NCBI GenBank assembly: GCA_001724355.1
Contig: MEEF01000017.1
Location: 1-54,276, forward strand
From: Mesorhizobium sp. SCN 65-20
GTDB taxonomy: Bacteria > Pseudomonadota > Alphaproteobacteria > Rhizobiales > Rhizobiaceae
Direction: 5' to 3'
DNA: 54,276 nucleotides
The notes under the pieces were generated by a model, which was given only the letters and a program-made list of their open reading frames with translations, did no database searches and was not told the origin of the DNA. Position numbers and translations under genes: made by a program. Every line of letters starts with the position of its first letter. Within the stretch, counting starts at the first letter, position 1. This document shows positions 33,482-42,408 of the stretch, one piece after another.

Positions 33482-34486
33482 ATGACGAACCTCTACGCCG
33501 ACGGCGCGCAAATCCTCGCCGTCGCACCCATGATGGATTGGACGGATCGTCATTGCCGGTTCTTCCACCGGCAGATCACGCGGGATTCGCTGCTCTACAC
33601 CGAGATGGTGGTGGCGGACGCGGTGATCCACGGCGCGCGCGAACGGCTGCTCGGCTTCGATCCTTGTGAGCATCCCGTCGCCCTGCAGCTTGGCGGGTCG
33701 AACCCGGCCAAGCTGGCCGAGGCCGCGCGTATCGGCGAGGGCTACGGCTATGACGAGATCAACCTGAACGTCGGCTGCCCCTCCGACCGGGTCCAATCGG
33801 GCACCTTCGGCGCCTGCCTGATGAAGACCCCCGAACTCGTCGCCGAATGCGTGGCGGCCATGAAGGGAGCGGTGGCAATTCCGGTGACCGTCAAGTGCCG
33901 GATCGGAGTGGACCATCAGGATCCGGAACTGGCGCTCGACATCCTTGCCGAGCTGGTGTTCGCGGCTGGTACGGACGCGCTATGGGTGCACGCCCGGAAA
34001 GCCTGGCTCGAAGGGCTCAGCCCCAAGGAGAACCGGGAGATACCGCCACTGGACTACGGCCGCGTGTATCGTCTGAAGCAGAAATACCCGAACCGGTTCA
34101 TCGGCATAAACGGCGGCATTCAGACCTTGGATGAGGCCGCTGCCCATCTCGGGCATGTCGACGGGGCGATGCTCGGCCGTGCCGCCTATCACACGCCGGC
34201 TGTGCTTACGGGCGCGGATGCGTTGCTGCGTGGAGAGGAAGCGGCGGACTTCGATTTTGCCGCGCTGATCGACGTCATGGCCGACTATGCCGCACGCCAC
34301 ATCGCCGCCGGTGGCCGCCTCGGCCACGTGACGCGGCACATGGTGGGACTGTTCCACGGCCATGCCGGTGCGCGGCGCTATCGCCAGATCCTGTCCACCG
34401 ATGCGAACAAGCCCGGTGCCGGCCCCGAGGTGCTGCGGCATGCGTTCGCGGCCGTCGACCTGGGTGCCGCCAGCGAAGCGGCCTAA
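33482..34486 (+). CDS. dusA: tRNA-dihydrouridine synthase A
   Basis: FMN enzyme of 334 residues that reduces uridine in the tRNA D-loop. The catalytic Cys99 is in NLNVGCPSDRVQSG; other Dus markers are VAPMMDWTDRHCR, VKCRIGVD, WVHARKAWLEGLSPKENR and INGGIQT. These match DusA rather than DusB/C. I used the ATG that gives the usual N-terminus. The gene overlaps the converging aspartic protease gene by four bases. Confidence 0.9.
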   Translation: MTNLYADGAQILAVAPMMDWTDRHCRFFHRQITRDSLLYTEMVVADAVIHGARERLLGFDPCEHPVALQLGGSNPAKLAEAARIGEGYGYDEINLNVGCPSDRVQSGTFGACLMKTPELVAECVAAMKGAVAIPVTVKCRIGVDHQDPELALDILAELVFAAGTDALWVHARKAWLEGLSPKENREIPPLDYGRVYRLKQKYPNRFIGINGGIQTLDEAAAHLGHVDGAMLGRAAYHTPAVLTGADALLRGEEAADFDFAALIDVMADYAARHIAAGGRLGHVTRHMVGLFHGHAGARRYRQILSTDANKPGAGPEVLRHAFAAVDLGAASEAA

Positions 34487-35184
34487 TCCCGAAGGATCAT
34501 CCGGTCGCCGCGGACGTCGAAGCCCGACAGCGAACCGATGAAATTCATGCCCAGCAGGCTTTGCTCGAGCCCGCGGTCGGCCACGAGCACGGGCAGGTTC
34601 CTGCGCTCGATGGCGCCGAGCCGGATGCTTTCTACGGTGACGCGCGCGGCGTGCGCGATGCCGTTGGCCGTCGACACGGGCACGGTGAAATTCAGGCTCT
34701 CCGGGTCGAAGCCAGCGATCCGCGCGTCGGAGGCTGTGAGCACTGTGCTGGTGGCGCCGGTGTCCACCATGGCCTGGATCGTCGCGCCGTTAACCGTGAG
34801 GCGGGCGCCGAAATGGCCGTTTGGCAGCTTGTCGAGGGTGACGGTGGCACGGCCGTCGCCGTCGACGACCGACATCGGGCTGCCGGGAACCAGCCCCGCC
34901 GTTACCCGGCTTGCGACGTCCTGCAGTTCGTAGCGGTACTGATAGCCCGCCACCAGCACCAGGACGATCAGCAGCCACATGGCGAAGCTGCGCAGGCTGT
35001 CGCCCCAATGGGTGCGGCGGCCAAGGATTCCGGCGCCCACCACCAGGGCAAGCGCGCCGAGATAGATGAGGCTGCCGAAACGGTCGTTGTCGAGGCCGAG
35101 CGTCTCGCCGGACGAATCGTTGAACAGAAGCAGCAGCAAGCCGCCGCCAAGCACCAGGATCGCGATCCAGAACAATCGGCTCAT
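34483..35184 (-). CDS. TIGR02281 family membrane aspartic protease
   Basis: Protein of 233 residues. Three N-terminal membrane helices (about 4-20, 38-56, 66-82) are followed by a periplasmic retropepsin-like domain with the active-site DTGAT (Asp141) and LLGMNFIGSL. Retropepsin-like proteases work as dimers, one Asp each. The substrate is unknown. It lies 13 bases downstream of the DUF1289 gene on the same strand, so cotranscription is likely. Confidence 0.85.
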   Translation of the reverse strand: MSRLFWIAILVLGGGLLLLLFNDSSGETLGLDNDRFGSLIYLGALALVVGAGILGRRTHWGDSLRSFAMWLLIVLVLVAGYQYRYELQDVASRVTAGLVPGSPMSVVDGDGRATVTLDKLPNGHFGARLTVNGATIQAMVDTGATSTVLTASDARIAGFDPESLNFTVPVSTANGIAHAARVTVESIRLGAIERRNLPVLVADRGLEQSLLGMNFIGSLSGFDVRGDRMILRD

Positions 35185-35197
35185 CGCGTGTGTGCCC

Positions 35198-35428
35198 TCA
35201 AGCCGTGCCGCGTTCGCGCGCCATGCGCGCCCGCCGCGTCTCGCGGCGCGGCTTGCGCTCCACGGTCTCGAGCCGTGCGGGCAGTTCGGCCATGACGGTG
35301 CGGCGGATTTCCGGCGTCATGTCGAGCCAGGCCGAAATTTCGTCGCGCGTGCGGCCGCAGCCGAAGCAATAGCCGGTGGCCATGTCGATCGAGCAGACGA
35401 GTATGCAGGGCGATTCTATGGCCGTCAT
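35198..35428 (-). CDS. DUF1289 small cysteine-rich protein
   Basis: Protein of 76 residues. Four cysteines in SPCILVC and GYCFGCGR (8, 12, 21, 24) match the DUF1289 family and look like an iron-sulphur or zinc site. The rest is basic and Arg-rich, consistent with nucleic-acid contact, but no function is established. I chose the ATG that begins just before the first Cys. Confidence 0.82.
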   Translation of the reverse strand: MTAIESPCILVCSIDMATGYCFGCGRTRDEISAWLDMTPEIRRTVMAELPARLETVERKPRRETRRARMARERGTA

Positions 35429-35658
35429 GGTGGATCCCGGTGCCTTGGGCGACTTATGCCCTCTGCCGCGCGCCGCCGCAACATGCAGGCGGCCACAGCG
35501 ACATGGTGCACCAAGGGGGGCGATGCAAGCCCGTGCGACGGCGGCGCCCAACGTCGCCATGGCGATGGCGGACGTCAGGGAACGCCAAGCGGCGATTGTT
35601 TTCCCGCGGCGAGGGGGCTATGCCCCGGCGACGATATTCGAACGGCAGGCAAGCGATC

Positions 35659-36654
35659 ATGACCAGCGCCCAACCCTTTGACGACTTCCGCAACCTCTTT
35701 GCCCATCTCCCCGAGGGAGACGTGGCGCAGGCCGGCAAGGTTTGGTCGATGTTTGCCAAAGCCGACAAGCCGCAGGGCTCGCTCGGCCGCATCGAGGACA
35801 TCGCGGCATGGCTGGCGCGGTGGACGGGCCGTGCGCCGCCCTCCGTGCTCAAGCCGCTGGTCGCGATCTTCGCCGGCAATCACGGCGTGGTCGCGCAAGG
35901 CGTCTCGCCGCGCCCCATGGAGGCAACCGCGCAGCGCGTCGAACTCTGCGCCGCGGGCGGAGCGGCGATCAACCAGATCTGCGTCGCCCACGATCTCGGT
36001 CTCAAGGTCTTCGACCTTGCCTTGCATCTGCCGACGGCGGACATCACGGTCGAGCCGGCGCTCGACGAGCGCGGCTGTGCTGCGACCATGGCCTTCGGCA
36101 TGGAGGCGATTGCCGGCGGCGCCGACCTCTTCTGCATCGGCGATCTCGGTGTCGCCAATACCACTGTCGCCGCAGCTTTGTGCGCTGCGCTGTTCGGCGG
36201 CAAGGGTGCTGACTGGGTCGGGCCGGGATCGGGGGCGGACGCCGCCATGCAGGCGCGCAAGGCAGATGCGGTCGACCGGGCGCTGGCGCTGCACGGCCCC
36301 CACATCACCGATCCGTTCGAGGCGCTGCGGCGCGTCGGTGGGCGCGAGTTCGCGGCGATCGCCGGCGCGATCCTTGCTGCCCGCATGGAGAAGATCCCCG
36401 TACTCCTCGACGGTTTTGCGACCTGCGCGGCTGCCGCTGTCCTGCATGCCCATCATGCGAACGCGCTCGACCACTGCATGTTCTCGCATGTGTCCACCGA
36501 ACCGGGGCATGCCCGCCTGCTGGCCAAGCTCGGGGCGCGGCCTCTGCTCGGCCTGGGCATCGATCATGGCGAGGCGGTGGGTGCGGGCCTTGCCGCCAGC
36601 CTCGTGAAGACTGCGGCGCAGATCAGCTCGGGCATGGCGGCTGCCATCCGCTGA
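35659..36654 (+). CDS. cobT: Nicotinate-nucleotide--dimethylbenzimidazole phosphoribosyltransferase
   Basis: Protein of 331 residues of the CobT family, which makes alpha-ribazole phosphate for the lower ligand of cobalamin. Visible family blocks are KPQGSLGRIEDIAAWLA, AGNHGVVAQGVSP, CIGDLGVANTT, LDGFATCAAA and the C-terminal GIDHGEAVGAG, which carries the catalytic Glu. No other cobalamin gene is in the window, and the 230 bases upstream show no B12 riboswitch. It converges on the kinase gene. Confidence 0.92.
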   Translation: MTSAQPFDDFRNLFAHLPEGDVAQAGKVWSMFAKADKPQGSLGRIEDIAAWLARWTGRAPPSVLKPLVAIFAGNHGVVAQGVSPRPMEATAQRVELCAAGGAAINQICVAHDLGLKVFDLALHLPTADITVEPALDERGCAATMAFGMEAIAGGADLFCIGDLGVANTTVAAALCAALFGGKGADWVGPGSGADAAMQARKADAVDRALALHGPHITDPFEALRRVGGREFAAIAGAILAARMEKIPVLLDGFATCAAAAVLHAHHANALDHCMFSHVSTEPGHARLLAKLGARPLLGLGIDHGEAVGAGLAASLVKTAAQISSGMAAAIR

Positions 36655-36672
36655 CGATGGTTGAGGGAGTTT

Positions 36673-38190
36673 CTAGTGGCCGCCGGCCCGGCTGAGCGGC
36701 AGCGACGTCGGCAACCCGTCGATCACGCGCGCCGCAGGGAAAGTCGCGATCGCCTCGGTGCCCTCGCGCAGCTTCGACTTCAGGTCGAACTCGCCGCCGT
36801 GCAGGGCAAGCAGCCCCTGCACGATGGGCAGCCCGAGGCCGGTGCCCTGTTCGGCGCTCTTGATGGCGATCGATCCCTGGCCGAAGGCCGACAGCACGAC
36901 CGGGATTTCCTCCGGCGGGATGCCCGGTCCGTTATCCCTAACGGAAATGTACTGGCCGCCGCCCGCCGTCCAGCCGACGCGGACGCGGATCTCGCCGCCC
37001 GTGGGCGAGAACTTGATGGCGTTGGAAAGCAGGTTGAGCGTGATCTGGCGGATGGCGCGCTCGTCGCCCAGGAGGCGGGGCAGAGACGGTTCGAAATCCT
37101 GGATGATACGCAGGCCCTTGTTGCGCGCCTTCAGTTCCATCATGTGGCAGCAGTCCTCGACGATGGACAGCAGCGCCTGCGGCTCCTCGTTGAGCTGGTA
37201 GCGCCCCGCCTCGATGCGGGACAGGTCGAGGATCTCGTTGATCAGGTCGAGCAGGTGCTGGCCGGAATCGTGGATGTCGCGCGCGTATTCCCGGTAGGTC
37301 GGGCTGTTGATCGGGCCAAGAACCTCGCCGGCCATCACCTCGGAAAAGCCGAGGATGGCATTGAGCGGCGTGCGCAGTTCGTGGCTCATCGTCGCTAGGA
37401 AGCGCGATTTGGCGAGGTTGGCGTCCTCAGCGCGACGCCGCGCTTCGTCCGACATGGCCTTCGCCGTCTCCAGCTCGGCGACGAGCGCGTCCATTTCGGA
37501 GCGGAACGACATCAGCATGAGTGCCGAACGGTTCATGGTCCTTGCGACGAAGGCCAAGAAGGGCAGGGCAGTGGCGAGCAGCGTCACCATGAGCACGCCG
37601 AGAGGCTCCCAGAGATCGACGCCCAGCGCGGCATAGACGCCTACCGGAACGGCGAATGTTGCCAGCAGGGAACCGCGAAGCGAGGAGGCGACGATGGCGG
37701 TTGCCGCCATCGCGACCAGAAGGAAGACGGCCTTGGCGACCGACAGGTGATCCGGCTGGCAGGCCGGGCAGGTCAGCGCGGCCAGATAGGCCCAGGCGAG
37801 ACCGGTGACGAAATGACCCGCGAGCAAGGTGCGGCGTATGACGGCTGGCGACATCTCGGCGGCCGCGGCGGTCTGGACGCGACGCGCCACGATGGCGAGG
37901 CCAATGTAGCCCGCCACAGCGACCAGCGCCCAGGCGAGGATGCCGGTATCGGCGCCGAGCCACAGGGAGCCTGCGGCGAAGAGGACGATGATGAACGGAA
38001 TGGTCGCCGAATTGGCAACGATCGAGCGGGCGTGCAGCTTGAGGAGTTCGCGCTCGAAGGCAAGGCCGCCCGGCTGCTGCGACAGGCGATCGCGCGTCTT
38101 GCGGACAGCGCGCGCGACATCGCTGTTGCGATGGCGTTTCCTGCGGTCCACAATGATCTTGTCCGCCGTATTCGAGCGTTGCAACGGCAT
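36673..38190 (-). CDS. Membrane sensor histidine kinase, PdhS/PleC-like
   Basis: Protein of 505 residues. A basic N-terminal tail is followed by about five membrane helices (62-215), a short coiled coil (230-262), and a HisKA domain with His270 in SHELRTPLNAILGFSEVM, the form seen in the PleC/DivJ/PdhS group. An HATPase domain has the N box NLLSNAIKFSP, DNGPGI and GTGLGLPIV. These kinases act on DivK/PleD-type regulators in cell-cycle control, but the partner is not encoded here. A CPAC pair (141-144) lies in a loop between helices. Confidence 0.87.
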   Translation of the reverse strand: MPLQRSNTADKIIVDRRKRHRNSDVARAVRKTRDRLSQQPGGLAFERELLKLHARSIVANSATIPFIIVLFAAGSLWLGADTGILAWALVAVAGYIGLAIVARRVQTAAAAEMSPAVIRRTLLAGHFVTGLAWAYLAALTCPACQPDHLSVAKAVFLLVAMAATAIVASSLRGSLLATFAVPVGVYAALGVDLWEPLGVLMVTLLATALPFLAFVARTMNRSALMLMSFRSEMDALVAELETAKAMSDEARRRAEDANLAKSRFLATMSHELRTPLNAILGFSEVMAGEVLGPINSPTYREYARDIHDSGQHLLDLINEILDLSRIEAGRYQLNEEPQALLSIVEDCCHMMELKARNKGLRIIQDFEPSLPRLLGDERAIRQITLNLLSNAIKFSPTGGEIRVRVGWTAGGGQYISVRDNGPGIPPEEIPVVLSAFGQGSIAIKSAEQGTGLGLPIVQGLLALHGGEFDLKSKLREGTEAIATFPAARVIDGLPTSLPLSRAGGH

Positions 38191-38264
38191 TGGGTGTTTC
38201 GATTTCGCGCGCTTGTCCTTATGCCAGCACGCTACGTCCGAATGATTAAGGGATTGTTTGCCAT

Positions 38265-38882
38265 ATGAGCCGTTCGTGGTCGGCCAGGCCGCGGCGGCGG
38301 TATTTTCGGCGTCCGCGCAGTCCGTGGCGCAGGCTCGGGGATTTCCTGCTGGCCGCGGCGATACTCGGAGTGCTGACGCTGGTCTCGGCCCGGCTCGATC
38401 GTGTCGAAACGCGACAGGCGGCAGGGATCGCGGTCATCAACGACGGCGATTCGATCACCCTCGGCCAGCAGCGCATCAGATTGCGCGGCATCGATGCCCC
38501 GGAGTTCAACCAGACTTGCAGCAAGGACGGCGCCGACTATGCATGCGGACGGATTTCGCGCGAGGCGCCGACGAAACTGGTGGCGGGCCGTCAGGTGAGT
38601 TGCACGGGCTGGGAGCGCGACAAGTACCAGCGGCTGCTCGCCGAATGCACGGCGGCGGGCACAAATCTCAACCGTGCGCAGGTCGAGGCCGGCTGGGCCG
38701 TCTCCTATGGCGACTACCAGGCCGAGGAGCTGGACGCCCGCCGGGCCGGGAAAGGGCTCTGGGCCGGCAAGTTCGACCGTCCGCGCGAATGGCGGCGCAT
38801 GCACGGCAGCATGGTGGATGTCGAGCACGGCGGTTACGGCCCGATCATAAACTGGCTTCGCGAGATCTTTCGGTTCTCGTAA
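38265..38882 (+). CDS. Thermonuclease (SNase) family protein
   Basis: Protein of 205 residues with a basic N-terminus, one membrane helix (about 26-42), then a staphylococcal-nuclease-like OB-fold domain. Active-site parts are visible as RLRGIDAPE (Arg and Glu) and ERDKYQRLLAEC. It is probably anchored in the inner membrane with the nuclease domain outside. I cannot confirm that all three catalytic residues are intact. Confidence 0.8.
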   Translation: MSRSWSARPRRRYFRRPRSPWRRLGDFLLAAAILGVLTLVSARLDRVETRQAAGIAVINDGDSITLGQQRIRLRGIDAPEFNQTCSKDGADYACGRISREAPTKLVAGRQVSCTGWERDKYQRLLAECTAAGTNLNRAQVEAGWAVSYGDYQAEELDARRAGKGLWAGKFDRPREWRRMHGSMVDVEHGGYGPIINWLREIFRFS

Positions 38883-38921
38883 TTTGCGGCATGTGGCGGT
38901 CGTTTCGAAGAGGAGGTCTGC

Positions 38922-39533
38922 ATGAAACTGTTTGACGGGGGACGCGCACCAAATCCCCGGCGGGTCAGGATATTCCTCGCCGAGAAGGGGCTGGAGGTGC
39001 CGCTCGTTCGCGTCGACATGGGAGCGCTGGAACACAAGCAGGCTGAGGTGTCCGCGCGCAACCCGCTGCAGCGGTTGCCGGTGCTGGAACTCGACGATGG
39101 GACCATCTTGACGGAATCGGTGGCGATCTGCCGGTACTTCGAGGAATTGCATCCCGAGCCGGCGCTGTTCGGCCGTGGCGCGCTGGGCAAGGCGCTGGTC
39201 GAGATGTGGCAGCGGCGGATAGAGTTCAACCTGTTCCAGCCGGTCGGATTTGCATTCCGGCACATCCACCCCGCCATGAAGGAGTGGGAGATCCCGCAGG
39301 TTCCCGAATGGGGCGAGGTCAACAAGCCGAAGGTGCTGGATTTCCTCGGCCTGCTGGACAGAGAACTGGCTGCGCGCGAATTCGCCGCCGGCGACGATTT
39401 CACCATCGCCGACATCACGGGACTGGTTGCGGTCGACTTCATGAAGCCGGCCAGGATCACAGTGCCGGAGGAACTCGGCAACGTATGGCGTTGGTATCGC
39501 TCGCTGGCGGCGCGTCCCAGCGCGAAGGCGTAG
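38922..39533 (+). CDS. Glutathione S-transferase family protein
   Basis: Protein of 203 residues with an N-terminal thioredoxin-like domain (1-80, including PNPRRVRIFLAEKG, LPVLEL and the glutathione-binding TESVAICRY) and a C-terminal helical domain with FTIADIT. Ordinary bacterial GST; substrate unknown. Three bases separate it from the UDG-like gene, so the two form an operon. Confidence 0.88.
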   Translation: MKLFDGGRAPNPRRVRIFLAEKGLEVPLVRVDMGALEHKQAEVSARNPLQRLPVLELDDGTILTESVAICRYFEELHPEPALFGRGALGKALVEMWQRRIEFNLFQPVGFAFRHIHPAMKEWEIPQVPEWGEVNKPKVLDFLGLLDRELAAREFAAGDDFTIADITGLVAVDFMKPARITVPEELGNVWRWYRSLAARPSAKA

Positions 39534-39536
39534 TGG

Positions 39537-40160
39537 ATGGTGCAGACCGAACTCGATCGCTTGCTCGCCGAGATCAAGGCGTGCCGTATCTGCGTCGAGC
39601 ATCCGCTTGGGAAGCCGCTTCCGCACGATCCCCGGCCCGTGGTCGTGCCGTCGCCCACGGCCCGGATCTTGATAGTCGGGCAGGCACCGGGGACGAAGGT
39701 GCATCTGAGCGGGGCGCCCTTCACCGACGCTTCGGGCGACCGGCTGCGGGACTGGCTTGGGGTGACCCCGGACGAATTCTACGATCCCGCCAAGTTCGCG
39801 ATCGTGCCCATGGGGTTCTGCTTTCCCGGGCAGGATGCAAAGGGCGGCGACCTGCCGCCGCGCCGCGAATGCGCGCCCGCATGGCAAGGCCGGCTCATGG
39901 CGCTGATGCCGCAGGTGGATTGCATGCTGGCCGTCGGGCAGTACGCGCAGCGTTGGCACCTCGAGGCGCGGGGCTCGCTTACCGATACCGTCGCCGACTG
40001 GCAGGCGATCTGGCAGCGCTCGCACTCTCCGCATGTGCTGCCCCTGCCACATCCCTCGTGGCGCAACAGCGGCTGGATAAAGCGGAATCCATGGTTCGAA
40101 ACGGATTTGCTGCCTTTCCTTAGGGCGGAAATCCGGCAACGTCTCGATCGATTGTATTAG
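39537..40160 (+). CDS. Uracil-DNA glycosylase family protein
   Basis: Protein of 207 residues of the UDG superfamily. Motif A is GQAPGTKVH and motif B is LPHPSWRN. It has four to five cysteines (KACRIC at the N-terminus, then RREC and DCM), which could be a partial iron-sulphur site, but the spacing is not the one I know from family 4 enzymes. It may remove damaged bases from DNA; exact specificity is unknown. Confidence 0.78.
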   Translation: MVQTELDRLLAEIKACRICVEHPLGKPLPHDPRPVVVPSPTARILIVGQAPGTKVHLSGAPFTDASGDRLRDWLGVTPDEFYDPAKFAIVPMGFCFPGQDAKGGDLPPRRECAPAWQGRLMALMPQVDCMLAVGQYAQRWHLEARGSLTDTVADWQAIWQRSHSPHVLPLPHPSWRNSGWIKRNPWFETDLLPFLRAEIRQRLDRLY

Positions 40161-40258
40161 AAATCAATACCGAACATCCGGGGTGCGCGGAGAATTCCTT
40201 TCTTGTATGATGCGGCTGTTCCTAGGATTATGACGCGCGTTTTCTAACGGAGCTCAGC

Positions 40259-40750
40259 ATGGACCGCCTCGACAGAAAGATTCTCCGTCTCCTCCAGGAG
40301 GACGCGACGCTGGCCGTCGCCGACGTTGCCAAGAAAGTCGGACTGTCCACCACCCCTTGCTGGCGGCGCATCCAGAAACTGGAGGAAGAGGGCGTCATCA
40401 AGCGCCGCGTGGCGCTGCTCGATCCCGAGAAGATCAATGCGCGTGTCACCGTGTTCGTAGCGATCCGCACCAACTCGCACAGCCACGAGTGGCTGCGCCG
40501 TTTCTCCGAGGTGATCCAGGAGTTCCCGGAGGTCATCGAGTTCTACCGCATGAGCGGCGACGTCGATTACCTGCTGCGCGTGGTCGTGCCGGATATCGGG
40601 GCCTATGACGCCTTCTACAAGCGCCTGATTGCCAAGATCGAGATCCGCGATGTCTCATCGTCGTTCGCGATGGAGCAGATCAAGTACACGACTGAAATGC
40701 CGCTCGACTACATGATCCTCGACAAGGAGAGCGGCGCGTCCGCTGCCTGA
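40259..40750 (+). CDS. Lrp/AsnC family transcriptional regulator
   Basis: Protein of 163 residues with a winged HTH (GLSTTPCWRRIQKLEEEG) and a RAM domain (MSGDVDYLLRVVV). It differs clearly from PutR. Its target is not obvious; neighbouring genes do not point to a particular amino acid. A GGAG site precedes the ATG. Its stop abuts the stop of the converging AlkD-like gene. Confidence 0.88.
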   Translation: MDRLDRKILRLLQEDATLAVADVAKKVGLSTTPCWRRIQKLEEEGVIKRRVALLDPEKINARVTVFVAIRTNSHSHEWLRRFSEVIQEFPEVIEFYRMSGDVDYLLRVVVPDIGAYDAFYKRLIAKIEIRDVSSSFAMEQIKYTTEMPLDYMILDKESGASAA

Positions 40751-41440
40751 TCAGCGCAGCCTTTCGAGCTGTTTGGGGTCGGTGAGTTCGCGCACGGCGT
40801 CCTTGCCGATCCATCTGGCCGTCTTGTCTTGCGAGGCGGCCAGTTTCTCGGCGACCGCAAGGGCAGGTGCGTAAAGCTCAAGCGACCTCTTGCCGATCTG
40901 GCGCAGCGCCCAGTTGACGGCCTTCTTGACGAAGTTCCTGGCGTCGGTGGCGTGCGCTTCGACCAGGTCCAGCCAGCCAATGAACGTGCTGTCCGGCTCG
41001 TTCTTCAGATGCACCGCAGCCGTGGCGATGGTCGAGAACGCAGTCCGGCGAACGAACTCGCGCGGATCGTCCGCGAAGGCGGGGATCAACTCATGTGCGA
41101 GCCCTGCGTCGCAAAAGAGATAGGCCGCGTGGTCGACGATCTCCCAGCTATCGAACTCGGCGGCCATCGCCTCCGCCTGTGGGCGTGTCACCTTGGCGGG
41201 CTCGTCGGTCGAGGTTGCGAGGATGCGCGCCTCGCGGATGCCTGTCTCCCATAGGGCCAGCGCACGGGCATGGTCGCGCTTCACCTGCCGTGCGATCGGG
41301 TTCAGCACCGCGTTGGGAATGCCGAGCGCCCGGTCGGTGGCGATCGCGAAGCGCGCCATTCCGGCACGGTTCTCCTCCGAGGCGAGCGCGCGCAGATGCG
41401 CGACGATCTCCTCGGCGGTCGATGCCGGCGACAGGGCCAT
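40751..41440 (-). CDS. DNA alkylation repair protein (AlkD-like)
   Basis: All-helical HEAT-repeat protein of 229 residues. Family markers are WEIVDHAAYLF, FVRRTAFSTIA and NFVKKAVNWALRQIGKRS. It is related to AlkD, which releases alkylated purines from DNA. It lies six bases downstream of the dehydrogenase gene and is probably cotranscribed with it. Confidence 0.85.
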   Translation of the reverse strand: MALSPASTAEEIVAHLRALASEENRAGMARFAIATDRALGIPNAVLNPIARQVKRDHARALALWETGIREARILATSTDEPAKVTRPQAEAMAAEFDSWEIVDHAAYLFCDAGLAHELIPAFADDPREFVRRTAFSTIATAAVHLKNEPDSTFIGWLDLVEAHATDARNFVKKAVNWALRQIGKRSLELYAPALAVAEKLAASQDKTARWIGKDAVRELTDPKQLERLR

Positions 41441-41446
41441 CGGGAC

Positions 41447-42316
41447 CTACTTCTCGAGCCTCGCGAGCAGCGAGGACGTGTCCCATCGGCCGCCGCCCAT
41501 CCCCTGCACGTCCTTGTAGAACTGATCAACCAGCGCGGTCACCGGCAGCTTGGCGCCATTGCGGTCGGCTTCAGCGAGGCAGATGCCGAGGTCCTTGCGC
41601 ATCCAGTCGATGGCGAAGCCGAAGTCGTATTTGCCAGCGTTCATCGTCTTATGGCGGTTCTCCATCTGCCACGAGCCGGCAGCCCCCTTGGAGATGACTT
41701 CGATCACCTTCTCGATGTCCAGGCCGGCCTTCTTGCCAAAGTGGATGCCTTCGGCGAGGCCCTGGACGAGGCCCGCAATGCAGATCTGGTTGATCATCTT
41801 GGTGAGTTGGCCGGCCCCAGCAGGCCCCATCAGGCCGACCATGCGGGCGAAGGAATCAATGACCGGCCTGGCACGGTCGAATGCTTCCCGCTCACCGCCG
41901 ACCATGACCGTCAGGACGCCATTCTCCGCGCCCGCCTGACCGCCTGATACCGGAGCGTCGAGGAAATCGAACCCACGTTTGCTGGCTTCCGCAGCGAGTT
42001 CGCGCGCTACCTCAGCCGACGCGGTGGTGTTGTCGATGAACACCGAGCCCTTCTTCATCGTGTGGAACGCGCCGTTCTCGCCGATGGTCACCGAGCGCAG
42101 GTCGTCGTCGTTGCCGACGCAGGCGAAGACGAAATCCTTGTCCCGGGCGGCCTCGGCCGGTGTCGGTGCGTTGGCGCCGCCATGCTGCACCGACCATTGC
42201 ACCGCTTTCTCGGCCGTACGGTTGTAGACGGTGACGTCATGTCCGCCCTTGTTCTTGAGGTGGCCGGCCATGGGGTAGCCCATGACACCGAGACCAAGGA
42301 ATGCAACCGATGCCAT
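41447..42316 (-). CDS. NAD(P)-dependent 3-hydroxyisobutyrate dehydrogenase-like protein
   Basis: Beta-hydroxyacid dehydrogenase family, 289 residues. The nucleotide-binding FLGLGVMGYPMAGHL is at the N-terminus, DAPVSGG at 120-126, and the catalytic Lys173 in GAGQLTKMINQ. Substrate could be 3-hydroxyisobutyrate, tartronate semialdehyde or a similar acid; the sequence alone does not decide. Confidence 0.87.
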   Translation of the reverse strand: MASVAFLGLGVMGYPMAGHLKNKGGHDVTVYNRTAEKAVQWSVQHGGANAPTPAEAARDKDFVFACVGNDDDLRSVTIGENGAFHTMKKGSVFIDNTTASAEVARELAAEASKRGFDFLDAPVSGGQAGAENGVLTVMVGGEREAFDRARPVIDSFARMVGLMGPAGAGQLTKMINQICIAGLVQGLAEGIHFGKKAGLDIEKVIEVISKGAAGSWQMENRHKTMNAGKYDFGFAIDWMRKDLGICLAEADRNGAKLPVTALVDQFYKDVQGMGGGRWDTSSLLARLEK

Positions 42317-42408
42317 GGCAGACCCTTTCGAGGCGCAAGTTCGCTGGAGCCCCGTGGTCTATGCCATGGGGAGGATTCGTCAAGGCGATGCCGGTTGGGC
42401 CAGTGGCA

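Noticed and set aside
35429-35658. Cobalamin riboswitch upstream of cobT
   Set aside because: No B12-box-like core or the expected conserved stretches could be found; the region only shows GC-rich sequence with no clear structure.
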